This document shows positions 18,583 through 27,558 of a stretch of DNA of 64,000 bases, piece by piece. A model generated the notes under the pieces. The model did not search any database and was not told where the DNA came from. It worked only from the letters and a program-made list of their open reading frames with translations. Source of the DNA: CAYZMS01 sp964479625 (lineage in GTDB: Bacteria; Bacteroidota; Bacteroidia; Chitinophagales; Saprospiraceae); the NCBI GenBank assembly GCA_964479625.1, contig CAYZMS010000006.1:1-64000 (forward strand), given 5' to 3'. Every line of letters begins with the position of its first letter. Position 1 is the first letter of the stretch. The position numbers and the translations under genes were made by a program.

Positions 18583-18590
18583 TACTTTTG
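18583..18590 (+). promoter_or_regulatory. Promoter -7 element TACTTTTG of ahcY
   Basis: TACTTTTG matches TAnnTTTG exactly and is 32 bp before ATG 18623. A T-rich stretch lies about 19-20 bp upstream as a weak -33 element. Confidence 0.55.
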
Positions 18591-18622
18591 CACCAATTAT
18601 TTATGCTTTAAATACCTTCCGA

Positions 18623-19936
18623 ATGGATTCTGTAAGCACCAAATTGAATTACAAAGTAAAAGACATCTCCCTGGCCGAATGGGGACGTAAGGAAATCGAA
18701 CTGGCCGAAGCCGAAATGCCTGGCCTTATGGCCTTGCGTGAAAAATACGGACCCTCCAAACCATTAGCCGGTGCCCGCATTGCCGGTTGTTTGCACATGA
18801 CCATTCAAACGGCGGTCCTGATCGAGACCCTTACCGAATTGGGCGCCGAAGTGACCTGGTCTTCCTGCAACATTTTTTCCACTCAAGATCATGCCGCTGC
18901 TGCAGTTGCTGCTGCCGGCATCCCCGTTTTTGCCTGGAAAGGCATGACTGAAGAAGAGTTCTGGTGGGCCATCGAACAGACCCTGTTTGCTTTCGAAGAC
19001 AACCAACCTCTGAATATGATCCTGGACGACGGCGGCGATCTGACCAATGTCGTACTCGATAAGCACCCCGAGTTAGTGGATGCTATTAAAGGCCTGAGCG
19101 AAGAAACCACCACAGGGGTACACCGCCTGTATGAACGCCAAAAGAACGGCACACTGCCCATGCCGGCTATCAACGTCAACGACTCCGTAACCAAATCGAA
19201 ATTCGACAATAAGTACGGTTGCAAAGAGTCCCTGGTAGACGCCATCCGTCGCGCCACGGATATCATGTTGGCCGGTAAGGTCGCTGTGGTAGCCGGGTAT
19301 GGAGATGTGGGTAAAGGTTCGGCTGCCTCTCTGCGTGGAGCGGGATGCCGGGTCATCGTTACCGAGATCGACCCAATTTGCGCACTACAGGCTGCCATGG
19401 ACGGCTTTGAAGTAAAACGCATGGAAAATGCTATCCCCCGGGTGGACATTGTCGTTACAGCTACTGGTAACAAGGATATTGTAACCGAACGGCATTTCAG
19501 GATGATGAAAGACAAGACCATTGTCTGCAATATCGGCCACTTTGACAACGAGATCGACGTAGCCTACCTGAACAAACACCATGGTGATTCAAAGGTTACC
19601 ATCAAACCACAAGTGGATAAGTATACCATTGACGGCAATGACATTATCCTTTTAGCCGAAGGTCGCCTGGTCAACCTGGGGTGTGCTACCGGCCACCCTT
19701 CCTTCGTAATGTCCAACTCCTTTACCAACCAGGTATTGGCACAAATGGAGCTTTGGGATCAGGCCGATAAATACGAGAACAAGGTGTACACCCTGCCAAA
19801 GCACCTGGATGAGGAAGTAGCCCGCCTGCACCTGGCCAAAATCGGTGTCGAACTGGAAGAACTGTCTGCCGATCAGGCCACCTATATCGGCGTGGAACAA
19901 CAAGGGCCTTACAAACCGGAGTATTACCGGTACTAG
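18623..19936 (+). CDS. ahcY: Adenosylhomocysteinase
   Basis: Hydrolyses S-adenosylhomocysteine to homocysteine and adenosine, relieving product inhibition of methyltransferases. Near-complete identity to the family is visible: WSSCNIFSTQDHAAAA, ILDDGGDLTN, EETTTGVHRLYE, NVNDSVTKSKFDNKYGC, and the NAD-binding GYGDVGKGSA near 223. The C-terminus ends PYKPEYYRY, which is the family's usual end. 437 aa is normal. Cytosolic. Has its own promoter. Confidence 0.97.
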   Translation: MDSVSTKLNYKVKDISLAEWGRKEIELAEAEMPGLMALREKYGPSKPLAGARIAGCLHMTIQTAVLIETLTELGAEVTWSSCNIFSTQDHAAAAVAAAGIPVFAWKGMTEEEFWWAIEQTLFAFEDNQPLNMILDDGGDLTNVVLDKHPELVDAIKGLSEETTTGVHRLYERQKNGTLPMPAINVNDSVTKSKFDNKYGCKESLVDAIRRATDIMLAGKVAVVAGYGDVGKGSAASLRGAGCRVIVTEIDPICALQAAMDGFEVKRMENAIPRVDIVVTATGNKDIVTERHFRMMKDKTIVCNIGHFDNEIDVAYLNKHHGDSKVTIKPQVDKYTIDGNDIILLAEGRLVNLGCATGHPSFVMSNSFTNQVLAQMELWDQADKYENKVYTLPKHLDEEVARLHLAKIGVELEELSADQATYIGVEQQGPYKPEYYRY

Positions 19937-19960
19937 GCCTGTTGCCTAAAAGGCATATAA

Positions 19961-19993
19961 AAGGGGCTGCGGCTTATGAGGCTGCAGCTCCTT
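19961..19993 (+). terminator. Probable terminator after ahcY
   Basis: A 10-bp stem with one G-T wobble (19961-19970 with 19984-19993), 24 bp after the ahcY stop, followed by a T-rich ATCCTTTT. Suggests ahcY is transcribed alone. Confidence 0.55.
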
Positions 19994-20078
19994 ATCCTTT
20001 TGGGTTAGGTTAAATGTTGATTTTTTTTGAATATTGAGGGTTGAATACCTAAATATTCAACATCAAAAATCACCAGCA

Positions 20079-20690
20079 TTGCGTTCCGTTTTTTCCACCT
20101 ATCTCCAACTGGGTTTCGAGCACATAGCCGACCTGAATGGCTATGACCACATCCTTTTTATCGTTGCACTTTGCGCCATTTACCGGCTTTCCGAATGGCG
20201 GAAGGTGGCACTTTTGGTAACCGCATTTACCATTGGGCACTCCATTACCCTGGCCCTGGCTGCTTTAGACATCATCCCCATCAATGCCGCCTGGATCGAG
20301 TTTTTGATCCCGGTCACCATTTTCCTAACCGCCTTATACAATGTGCTGTTTCACCGCTTTGATTCGGGCCTGACGGAAAAGACCTTTGCCCGCAACCTCA
20401 ACTTCAACTATCTGTTCGCCCTTGTTTTCGGCCTGATCCACGGTATGGGTTTTTCGAATTTTTTCCGCTCTCTGATCATGCCGGGGGAGACCGGGCAATT
20501 GGTTACCCAGTTATTTGCCTTTAATGTGGGTGTCGAATTGGGGCAACTGGCTATAGTCGCTGTGATCCTGCTGGTTTCGGGCCTGGCCTTTTATGTTTTT
20601 CGAATTCCTCAACGGGACTGGAACCTCTTCATCTCCGGCGGAGCAGCGGGTATTGCCCTGATCATGGCCTTGGAAAGGATTCCGTTTTAG
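20079..20690 (+). CDS. HupE/UreJ-like membrane protein
   Basis: A roughly 203-aa polytopic membrane protein with about six hydrophobic helices, beginning STYLQLGFEHIADLNGYDHI. This GxxHI...GYDHxLF motif and AFTIGHSITLALAAL fit HupE/UreJ-type or permease-like proteins suggested to move nickel or cobalt in other bacteria. The conserved His residues are there. No ATG precedes the conserved start; TTG 20079 is the most likely start, since the in-frame extension to 20034 is unconserved. No hydrogenase or urease genes nearby, so the substrate is open. Confidence 0.75.
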   Translation: MRSVFSTYLQLGFEHIADLNGYDHILFIVALCAIYRLSEWRKVALLVTAFTIGHSITLALAALDIIPINAAWIEFLIPVTIFLTALYNVLFHRFDSGLTEKTFARNLNFNYLFALVFGLIHGMGFSNFFRSLIMPGETGQLVTQLFAFNVGVELGQLAIVAVILLVSGLAFYVFRIPQRDWNLFISGGAAGIALIMALERIPF

Positions 20691-20864
20691 TGGATTTGGG
20701 CATTTTGGCGCCCGCTTGTTTAAGGGGATACTTAAGCTCTCCACAAAGAAAAGATTAAAAAGGAAGTTGCTGCTAAAGCAAATTGCCTGGTACTAAAATA
20801 AAGGCGTCCTTTCCCACAACAACAAAGCCTTTTATTAGAAGGGTTTAACAGGAAAATCTAGTTG

Positions 20865-21038
20865 ATGTTAAAGGGGAAACAGGATCAAAATTTTCCCTCC
20901 GATCGGCTATACGTGCAACAAGAAGATCATTGTTGTTGTTTTACAGATAGCCAGAAAATACGGAGAAGAGCTCGAAAGAAGTATGACACCCCACTCCATG
21001 GAGCAAGGGTAATGGAAGAAAAATTTATCCAAAAGTAA
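20865..21038 (+). CDS. Possible 57-aa small protein in an intergenic region
   Basis: An ATG frame at 20865 (MLKGKQDQNF) with an AGGAAAA stretch 10 bp before it ends at TAA 21036-21038. It contains a triple cysteine (DHCCCF) and a basic RRRARKK segment. It lies in the 418-bp gap between the HupE-like and the MBL gene. No homology recognised; the reading frame may be accidental. The rest of the gap shows nothing else. Confidence 0.2.
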   Translation: MLKGKQDQNFPSDRLYVQQEDHCCCFTDSQKIRRRARKKYDTPLHGARVMEEKFIQK

Positions 21039-21108
21039 TAAGGGTAAAAAACAGCCTTTCGAAAGTGCAGGCTTTCCTATACTTGACAAATTACTATTCA
21101 ACAGACCA

Positions 21109-22146
21109 ATGAAAAAATTTATCCTAACGCTGCTTGCTATCCTCGCGATCCTCCTGGCCATTGTCTGGACAGGCCTTACCTTTTATCCGGAAAAAATCGT
21201 CCCTTATTTCATCCGTAAACAGGTAGCATCCCTGGGAACCGATTTGAGCACCATCTACGAAAAGAATGCCATTGTGGTGGTGACGGTAGGGACTGCAACC
21301 CCACTGCCGGGAACAAGAGCCCAAACCGGAACAGCCGTGTTTGTCAATGATCTTTTTTTCCTCTTCGATGTTGGGGCAGGAACAGTACAAAAGTCTGAAA
21401 ACCTGGGCCTTCCACTAACCGAACTAGATGGTATCTTTCTCACTCATTTCCACTCTGATCACATGATGGACCTGCCAAATATGATCAGTCGAACATGGGT
21501 ACTCGGAAGAACCGATGACTTACACATTTATGGTCCCGATAGTGTAACTGCTCTCGTGAATGCGGCCAATGCCTTTCTGGAGATCGAAAACAGCTATCGG
21601 GTAGCTCACCATGGCCCGGAAATTATGAACATCGCCAAAGCAGTTGGGATTCCTCATGAATACCATGTGGAGCAAAACGCTTCAAAAGTCGTATTTCAAA
21701 AAGATGGGATTACCATCACGGCCTTTGATGTTAACCACGAGCCCATAGAGCCTGCCGTTGGATACCTGATCGAATACCAGGATAAAAAAGTGGTCATCAG
21801 CGGTGATACTAAGGAGAATGCGCTACTGGAGAAGATGGCACAAGACTGTGAACTGCTGGTGCATGAAGTCATGCTAATGTCTTTTCAAAAAATGCTGGAG
21901 GAAGAACTGGACCAGGCGGGCCAGGATAGAACAAGCAAGATCATTCACGATATCCAGGATTACCATACCGGGACAAAAGAGGTGGCGGCCCTGGCTCAAC
22001 GTGCTGGAGTAAAGAAGCTGGTCTTAAACCATTTAGCTCCTCCACCAGACAATATAACCCTGAAGAACATGTACTTGAATGAATTAAAAGCCTATAAGGG
22101 GCCCATCCACCTAGCCAATGACGGAGACAAGTTTATTATAAGGTAA
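21109..22146 (+). CDS. MBL-fold metallohydrolase, exported, 345 aa
   Basis: An N-terminal signal anchor (ILTLLAILAILLAIVWTGL) precedes a metallo-beta-lactamase fold. Metal ligands: LTHFHSDHMMDLPN near residue 112, the GDTKEN Asp near 228 and LNHLAPPPDN near 307 (ending with a His). The order resembles RNase Z or arylsulfatase-like MBL enzymes. Extracytoplasmic location argues against tRNA processing. Substrate unknown. The neighbouring TetR gene is on the opposite strand and convergent. Confidence 0.85.
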   Translation: MKKFILTLLAILAILLAIVWTGLTFYPEKIVPYFIRKQVASLGTDLSTIYEKNAIVVVTVGTATPLPGTRAQTGTAVFVNDLFFLFDVGAGTVQKSENLGLPLTELDGIFLTHFHSDHMMDLPNMISRTWVLGRTDDLHIYGPDSVTALVNAANAFLEIENSYRVAHHGPEIMNIAKAVGIPHEYHVEQNASKVVFQKDGITITAFDVNHEPIEPAVGYLIEYQDKKVVISGDTKENALLEKMAQDCELLVHEVMLMSFQKMLEEELDQAGQDRTSKIIHDIQDYHTGTKEVAALAQRAGVKKLVLNHLAPPPDNITLKNMYLNELKAYKGPIHLANDGDKFIIR

Positions 22147-22158
22147 GTATTCTGTTAG

Positions 22159-22794
22159 CTAGCTCGTCGCCCGTCTGCTTTTCAAATATGCATTGATCTG
22201 TTCATACTCCTCTCTACCCTTTTTGGTCAGATAAGGCAGGATCATGTACCAGGTCATATCCACCATGTCCATGGGCTTTTCGAAAATCTCCCCTGGTGTG
22301 ATCACCCGGCTTTGAATATTCCAAAAGGCCGCCACCATCCATACATTATGGGTCAGGTAATTATAATTGATCCCTTCCCCTTCAGGGATCATCCGCCCCG
22401 TTTCTGTATAATGTTCAAACAACCTCCTGCCTTGCTTAAAGCGCTGCAGGTTGGTGGCCTCATACAATGCTCTTACCTCAGGATAGTTTCGAACGATAAA
22501 CACCAGGTCGTGAAAAAAGAACCGGTACTTATCCATAAAATCCCGGAACTCCTTCATGATCTTCCGAAAGTCTTCTAAGGTCAAGTAGCCGCTAAGCTGT
22601 ATAAAATCCTTAGAATTCTCGTGCATTTTATCGTATACCTCTTTCACCAGCATGGCTTTGGTCTTATAATGATAGGTCAGATTCCCTGAACTAATATTTA
22701 ATGACGACGCTATCTGATTGGGTGAGGTGGAAGAGATCCCTTTTTCATTAAACAACTCCACTGCCTTGACCAGGATCTTTTCTTTCAATTTCAT
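22159..22794 (-). CDS. TetR/AcrR family transcriptional regulator
   Basis: N-terminal helix-turn-helix (KILVKAVELFNEKGISSTS PNQIASSLNISSGNLTYHYK, residues about 5-45), then an all-helical ligand-binding domain of TetR length (211 aa). The C-terminal TFR_C-like part has aromatic residues (NYNYLTHNVWMVAAFW). It is divergent from the membrane/DJ-1 fusion gene, with a palindrome-like site between, so it is likely the repressor of that gene and of itself. Confidence 0.9.
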   Translation of the reverse strand: MKLKEKILVKAVELFNEKGISSTSPNQIASSLNISSGNLTYHYKTKAMLVKEVYDKMHENSKDFIQLSGYLTLEDFRKIMKEFRDFMDKYRFFFHDLVFIVRNYPEVRALYEATNLQRFKQGRRLFEHYTETGRMIPEGEGINYNYLTHNVWMVAAFWNIQSRVITPGEIFEKPMDMVDMTWYMILPYLTKKGREEYEQINAYLKSRRATS

Positions 22795-22812
22795 TGAATC
22801 AAAGTGTTTTTA

Positions 22813-22837
22813 TGCTAGAAAAACTTTATTTTTAGCA
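22813..22837. promoter_or_regulatory. Imperfect palindrome, candidate TetR operator
   Basis: TGCTA-G-AAAAA ... TTTTTAGCA, an inverted repeat with a 5-nt spacer and one unpaired G, between the two divergent genes and about 19 bp upstream of the TetR start. Typical location for an autoregulated TetR operator. Binding is inferred. Confidence 0.35.
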
Positions 22838-22961
22838 CAAAAGTACTATTTTTATTTTTGATTACTAACATAGGCAATGTTCGAAAAACTTTTTGTTTTA
22901 AGAGGTCTGCCGTTTCAACACCTGCTGGCATCTGACTAGGCATAATTTAAAACCAGCGAAC

Positions 22962-24203
22962 ATGAAAAACTTCATCCTCCTTTCTGCCATTATTGAATTA
23001 CTGGCCGGGACCGTATTATTTTTTGTCCCTCAGGTAGTTCCGGATCTGGCCCAAGGACCGGGAAGTCACCTCGCAATGGCTCGAATGTACGGGGCAGGCG
23101 CATTGGGTTTGGGCATTTTTGCCTTACAAGCCTGGAGAAATTTTACTACCGAGCCCCTTCCAGGCATCTTCCTGTCCACTTTTTTGGGATTTAATATAAC
23201 GGCCTTTATTGCCATCCTGGCCAGTTTCATTGCCGGTGTTTTTTCCACCCCTGCTGCAGCGATTTTTCATTTAATATTGGCCATGGTCACGGCCTACTTC
23301 TTTTTTAATAAAAATCTGGCAAATGCCCCCCGTGCCAGAAAAATACTCATTGGAGCGGGTCTGGTCCTTGGCACCTTTGGCGTGCTACTGGCCTTGTTGC
23401 CAAATATTTTACACCAGGCCGGTTTACACACTGAATATGCCGAATCCAGGGAATACGACCTGAAGGACAAAAAAGCCCTGATTATCACCACAAGCCATAG
23501 TGTATTACATGCAGCAGGTGAAACAACGGGTAGGCCCACAGGGGTTTTCGCCTCAGAGATGACCATTCCCTATTACGAATTTCTTGATGCAGGTATGCAG
23601 GTAGATGTGGCCAGTATTAAAGGTGGAGCCATCCCGATAGACCCCCAGTCTTTTTATTATTTTATAAAATCTGAATCCGATAAACGCTTTCAAAAGGATA
23701 CTGACTTTCAGGAAAAGGTCAACAACTCCCTAAAAATTGATGATGTAGATTTCACGCAGTACGACGCCATTTGGATGGCGGGCGGTTGGGGAGCCGCTTA
23801 TGATTTAGGTCAATCCGAAGTCTTGGGCGAAAAGGTGAGTGAAGCCTATTACGCTGAAAAGCCGATCATTGGATCGGTTTGCCATGGTGCTCTGGGTTTG
23901 ATCCAGGCAAAGGATACTTCAGGCAATTATTTAATTACCGGTAGAAGAATGACGGGGGTGACAGACAAGCAAATCAATGAGCTGGGGATCGCCCTCACCC
24001 CCCTTCATCCCGAAACAGAATTGCGCAAAAAGGGTGTACAATTTGAAGGTGCAACAGGCAATTTTGATTTTCTGGAAACCCTGACTGTGATCGATGAAGA
24101 AAAAAGGGTTGTCACGGGGCAAAACCAAAATTCAGGCCATGAGACCGCTCAAAAGATGATGGCCATAATATCAAAGAATTCTTCAAAGTTGGTATTGGAT
24201 TGA
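22962..24203 (+). CDS. Membrane domain fused to a DJ-1/PfpI domain, 413 aa
   Basis: Residues 1-150 contain four hydrophobic helices (LLSAIIELLAGTVLFFVPQ, GALGLGIFALQAW, ITAFIAILASFIAGVF, ILIGAGLVLGTFGVLLALL). From 170 on is a DJ-1/PfpI/type 1 glutamine amidotransferase-like domain: KALIITTSHSVLH, AIWMAGGWGAAYDL, with the nucleophile Cys in IGSVCHGALG near residue 306 and GRRMTGVTDKQ after it. Such domains act as glyoxalase III/chaperones or hydrolases. The upstream helices are an unusual addition. Divergent from TetR. Confidence 0.8.
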   Translation: MKNFILLSAIIELLAGTVLFFVPQVVPDLAQGPGSHLAMARMYGAGALGLGIFALQAWRNFTTEPLPGIFLSTFLGFNITAFIAILASFIAGVFSTPAAAIFHLILAMVTAYFFFNKNLANAPRARKILIGAGLVLGTFGVLLALLPNILHQAGLHTEYAESREYDLKDKKALIITTSHSVLHAAGETTGRPTGVFASEMTIPYYEFLDAGMQVDVASIKGGAIPIDPQSFYYFIKSESDKRFQKDTDFQEKVNNSLKIDDVDFTQYDAIWMAGGWGAAYDLGQSEVLGEKVSEAYYAEKPIIGSVCHGALGLIQAKDTSGNYLITGRRMTGVTDKQINELGIALTPLHPETELRKKGVQFEGATGNFDFLETLTVIDEEKRVVTGQNQNSGHETAQKMMAIISKNSSKLVLD

Positions 24204-24237
24204 CCAGCCCCCTGCTGGAGGGAAAATTTTGCCTACC

Positions 24238-24456
24238 ATGACAAAACAGGAACTCTTAAACCAACTCCAACTGGCTGTAGTGGCCGCCCCCATGTTTATT
24301 GTCTCCCAGCTTGATCTTCTCCTGGCGTGCTGTAAAAGCGGGGTCCTAGGTACCATTACCGCCTTGAATAATCGAAGCTCGGAGGGTTTGGAAGAGTGGC
24401 TTATTCAGATAAAACAGGAACTAAAGTCCTTCGAAGAAAAAACGGGTAACAAACCC
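24238..24456 (+). pseudogene. Truncated nitronate monooxygenase (first about 73 codons)
   Basis: MTKQELLNQLQLAVVAAPMF at ATG 24238, followed by VSQLDLLLACCKSGVLGTITALN, matches the N-terminus of FMN-dependent nitronate monooxygenases (2-nitropropane dioxygenases), which oxidise nitronates. Homology stops at KTGNKP near 24456; the next codons belong to an unrelated, opposite-strand restriction gene. The remainder of the enzyme (about 270 aa) is not seen anywhere in the window. It follows the DJ-1 fusion by 34 bp, likely once in one operon. The cut is too abrupt for ordinary decay and suggests a recombination or insertion junction. Confidence 0.7.
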
Positions 24457-24459
24457 TGT

Positions 24460-26184
24460 ACTTACCTTCAATTTCCTTTCCTTGAAAATTTCTCCAAATG
24501 ATTTAGCTTTCCATGTTGAAGGTAGTTTTTTTTCACTCGAATTAAGATTATAGTCAATTAAGTATTCTTTAATCAATGCCTGATAAAGACTTGAGCTATA
24601 GCCGCTTAATTCTTGCGCAATCTGCTTAACTTCATGCAATATTCCTACTTGTATATCTTCCTCAGCTGTTATTCTATTAATTATGCTTTCACTGAACTCG
24701 CTAATACCATCTGATAGACGACTTATTTGGTTCTGAATCTCTGAATGATCTATGCTAACATCTGTTGTGATTTCTTGCTTTGGTGGTTCTATATATCTGT
24801 TGGGTGAAATAACATAGTTGTTATCAATTATGATTTCGAGCTTAACACTTTTGCATAATCCAGGTACATCTTCATATTTATCCGCGGCATTGCCTTTCCA
24901 AGCTTTATACACACTTGAAATTCTATGAATATCGCTTTGGCTTAAAACCCTGTTTTTCCTTGTCACTAACTTTCCTCTTCTGCTAGCATCAATAAAGAGT
25001 ACTTCTTTGCTTTTCTCTCTTTCGTGAGATAAACCAAATGCAAGCTGCGATTTGAGTATTTGAAAAAAGATGAGACGGTAAAGCTACAATGCAGTCTACC
25101 AAATTAAAATCAATCAATCAATCAATCCTTTCCTAATTTCGAATTCATCATTTGAAACTGTAGAAAGTGATGTGTCGGCAAGAACAAATCCAGCTATTCC
25201 ATTTGGATTTAGGTGATATACGAAGTGCTGAACCCACCCAAAATTCGCATTTGATACCGGTGGCACACCATATTGTCATCTTCCGTCCTTTCTCAGAAAT
25301 TGTCCACTCCAATCCCCATCATTAAAAAGCGGATTAGCAATGATGTAATCCGCTTTCAGGTTTTTGTGCGCATCATTCAAAAACGAGCCTTCGTTGTTCC
25401 ATTTTACCTGCGAACTGCCTATGCCTCTAATGGCCAAATTCATTTTCGCCAATCGCCAAGTGGTTTGGTTGCTTTCCTATCCGTAAATGGAAATGTCATT
25501 GATGCGACCCTGATGGCTGGTAACAAATTCCTCCGACTGTACAAACATTCCACCAGAGCCACAGCACGGGTCAAATACTCGTCCTTTGAAGGGTTCAAGC
25601 ATTTCAACCAAGAGTTCTACTACGCTTCTTGGCGTGTAGAACTGTCCGCCCTTTTTACCTTCTGCCAAGGCAAATTCACCCAAGAAATATTCGAACACAT
25701 GACCCAAAATATCTGCACTTCGGGCTTTGGCATCACCAAGAGCAATATTTCCAATCATGTCTATGTGTTCTCCCAAACTTGTCGGGTCAAGATTTTGTCG
25801 GGCATACACTTTGGGCAAAACGCCTTTCAGCGAAACGTTTTCCTTTTCAATGAAGTCCATGGCTTCATCTACTGATTTTCCAATGGTCGGTTGTTTGGCT
25901 TGTGAGAGTAGGTACGACCAACGGGCTTTCTCAGGAACGAAGAACACATTCTCCGCTTTGTATTCGTCTTTATCCTCTGGGTCGGCTCCTGCATATTCGC
26001 CTTCACCCGCTTTTAGTTTGTCGTAGAGTTCTTCAAACGCATCCGAGATATATTTCAGGAATATTAGTCCGAGTACTATGTGTTTGTATTCCGCAGCGTC
26101 AATATTCTTTCTCAGCTTGTCAGCCGATTTCCAGAGTTGTTTTTCCATTGGTTCTTCAGTTCCAATTGCGTTCTTTTTTACCAT
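24460..26184 (-). pseudogene. hsdM: Decayed type I restriction-modification methylase (hsdM) with start of hsdS
   Basis: N6-adenine methyltransferase subunit of a type I system. Recognised: LWKSADKLRKNIDAAEYKH, then DPCCGSGGMFVQS (motif I, residues about 200-215), SIYG-ESNQTTWRLAKMN, and IIANPLFNDGDWSG in place of the usual NPPFN catalytic motif (one Pro to Leu). Lesions in the chain: TAG at 25477-25479 where Gln is expected, TGA at 25276-25278 where Trp is expected, a frameshift at an AATC repeat (25108-25127), and a second one near 25010. The left end reads LPSTWKAKSFGEIFKERKLK, like the start of HsdS, before the junction. No hsdR. Dead remnant. Confidence 0.8.
25108..25127. repeat. (AATC)5 tetranucleotide repeat inside hsdM
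   Basis: Five perfect AATC units (GATT on the coding strand). Three copies would fit the reading frame; five shift it. Tetranucleotide tracts in modification genes are a known phase-variation device, but here other stops are present as well. Confidence 0.85.
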
Positions 26185-26540
26185 TTATTTTAAGTTCTAT
26201 TTATCTGTTCAAATTTCATCTTTTTCGTCTAACACCAGGGAGGCATCACCAATATCTTGCTACTTCTTATTTGAAGGCATTTTAATATTCAAAAAATACA
26301 GGGGTGAAACAAGCTTGTTAGGAGATTCTCCGCTGGTATACCTTTGAGGGCGGTGGTGTTGCCATTGAGGGTAGCTTGTTTGTTGGAAATGCACTTGTTG
26401 GCTAGTGTACCTGGCTGCTGGTAATATGGGAAAAGCAGCACTCCATCGTTCCTACCTTTCGACAACAAAGATCAGGCAAGCAGGTACCCCCTGCAAAATA
26501 GGGTTGCTCGAACGCTCATAGCCCTCCCGCTCCACCCATC
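26185..26540. other. 356-bp region with no recognisable gene
   Basis: Upstream of the hsdM remnant. Contains AT-rich sequence then a GC-balanced stretch; no continuation of the nitronate monooxygenase and no gene. The right end of the foreign segment probably lies here but its exact position is not visible. Confidence 0.4.
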
Positions 26541-26576
26541 AAAAAAGGCCCTCCGCATATACAAATGCGGAGGGCC
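26541..26576 (-). terminator. Terminator of tRNA-Ala
   Basis: Perfect 12-bp stem (26547-26558 with 26565-26576), 6-nt loop, followed on the minus strand by six T (26541-26546). Strong intrinsic terminator just after the tRNA gene. Confidence 0.9.
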
Positions 26577-26599
26577 TTACTATTTATTTTTGAATCTTT

Positions 26600-26674
<75 letters not shown>

Positions 26675-26692
26675 TTGGCTGTTTTGCGGATG

Positions 26693-26723
26693 CAAATATA
26701 AGCGGTTTTTTGAATTGTAACAA
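26693..26723 (-). promoter_or_regulatory. Bacteroidota-type promoter of tRNA-Ala
   Basis: On the minus strand TTG (26721-26723) is followed after 20 nt by TATATTTG (26693-26700), matching TTG-N19/20-TAnnTTTG. The tRNA begins about 19 bp downstream. Confidence 0.7.
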
Positions 26724-26741
26724 GACCCTAATGGAAATAAA

Positions 26742-27545
26742 ATGAACCGTATTACCGAACAGCCCTCCCCTCACCGGCGCCTGGAGCAAAAGTCCATCCC
26801 GGAATTGCTGGAACTGATGAATGGGGAAGACCAAAAGGTTGCCCAGGCGGTGCAACTGGCCTTGCCGCAGATACAGGCACTCACGGAAGCCGTGGTCGAT
26901 CACTTACTGGGGGGCGGTCGACTTTTCTACATCGGAGCCGGCACCAGCGGCAGACTGGGTATACTCGATGCCTCGGAATGCCCCCCCACTTTTGGGGTCC
27001 CCACCGATCTGGTGATCGGCCTGATCGCAGGCGGAGAACGGGCCATACGCCATCCGGTAGAACAGGCGGAGGACAGCTCCGATCAGGCCTGGAAAGACCT
27101 GCAAAACCAGAAGGTTTCCCGGGCTGATATCGTGATCGGTATTGCCGCTTCGGGCAGTACCCCCTATGTGGTACATGGCTTGATCGCCTGCCAAAAGGCA
27201 GGCATCACCACCGCTTGTATTACCTGCAATCCCGCCACCCCCCTGGCGGAGGCCGCCGACTTCCCCGTGGAGGTCATCACCGGCCCAGAATTCATCACCG
27301 GCAGTACGCGGATGAAAGCCGGAACCGCTCAAAAAATGGTCCTCAATATGATCTCTACCGTCAGCATGATCCAACTGGGCCGGGTCGAAGACAACCGCAT
27401 GGTCGATATGCAACTGACTAATGAAAAGCTCCTCGACCGCGGCACCCGCATGGTAGTCGAACAAACCGGTTTGGATTACCACAAAGCCCGGGAACTGCTG
27501 CTAAAACAGGGGAGCGTCCGGCAGGCGGTACTTGCTGCTGGCTAG
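26742..27545 (+). CDS. murQ: N-acetylmuramic acid 6-phosphate etherase
   Basis: Cleaves the lactyl ether of MurNAc-6-P during peptidoglycan recycling. SIS-domain phosphosugar isomerase fold: GGGRLFYIGAGTSGRLGILDASECPPTFG near 62-85, IGIAASGSTPYV near 135, and the family signature TGSTRMKAGTAQK near 185. 267 aa is shorter than the usual 300. The start MNRITEQPSPH matches the family. Cytosolic. Divergent from tRNA-Ala; convergent with the following ypdA-like gene. Confidence 0.93.
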   Translation: MNRITEQPSPHRRLEQKSIPELLELMNGEDQKVAQAVQLALPQIQALTEAVVDHLLGGGRLFYIGAGTSGRLGILDASECPPTFGVPTDLVIGLIAGGERAIRHPVEQAEDSSDQAWKDLQNQKVSRADIVIGIAASGSTPYVVHGLIACQKAGITTACITCNPATPLAEAADFPVEVITGPEFITGSTRMKAGTAQKMVLNMISTVSMIQLGRVEDNRMVDMQLTNEKLLDRGTRMVVEQTGLDYHKARELLLKQGSVRQAVLAAG

Positions 27546-27558
27546 AGGTAAGTTCCTC

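Noticed and set aside
25273..25875. 200-aa plus-strand frame in the hsdM remnant
   Set aside because: Antisense shadow of the methylase; no motif.
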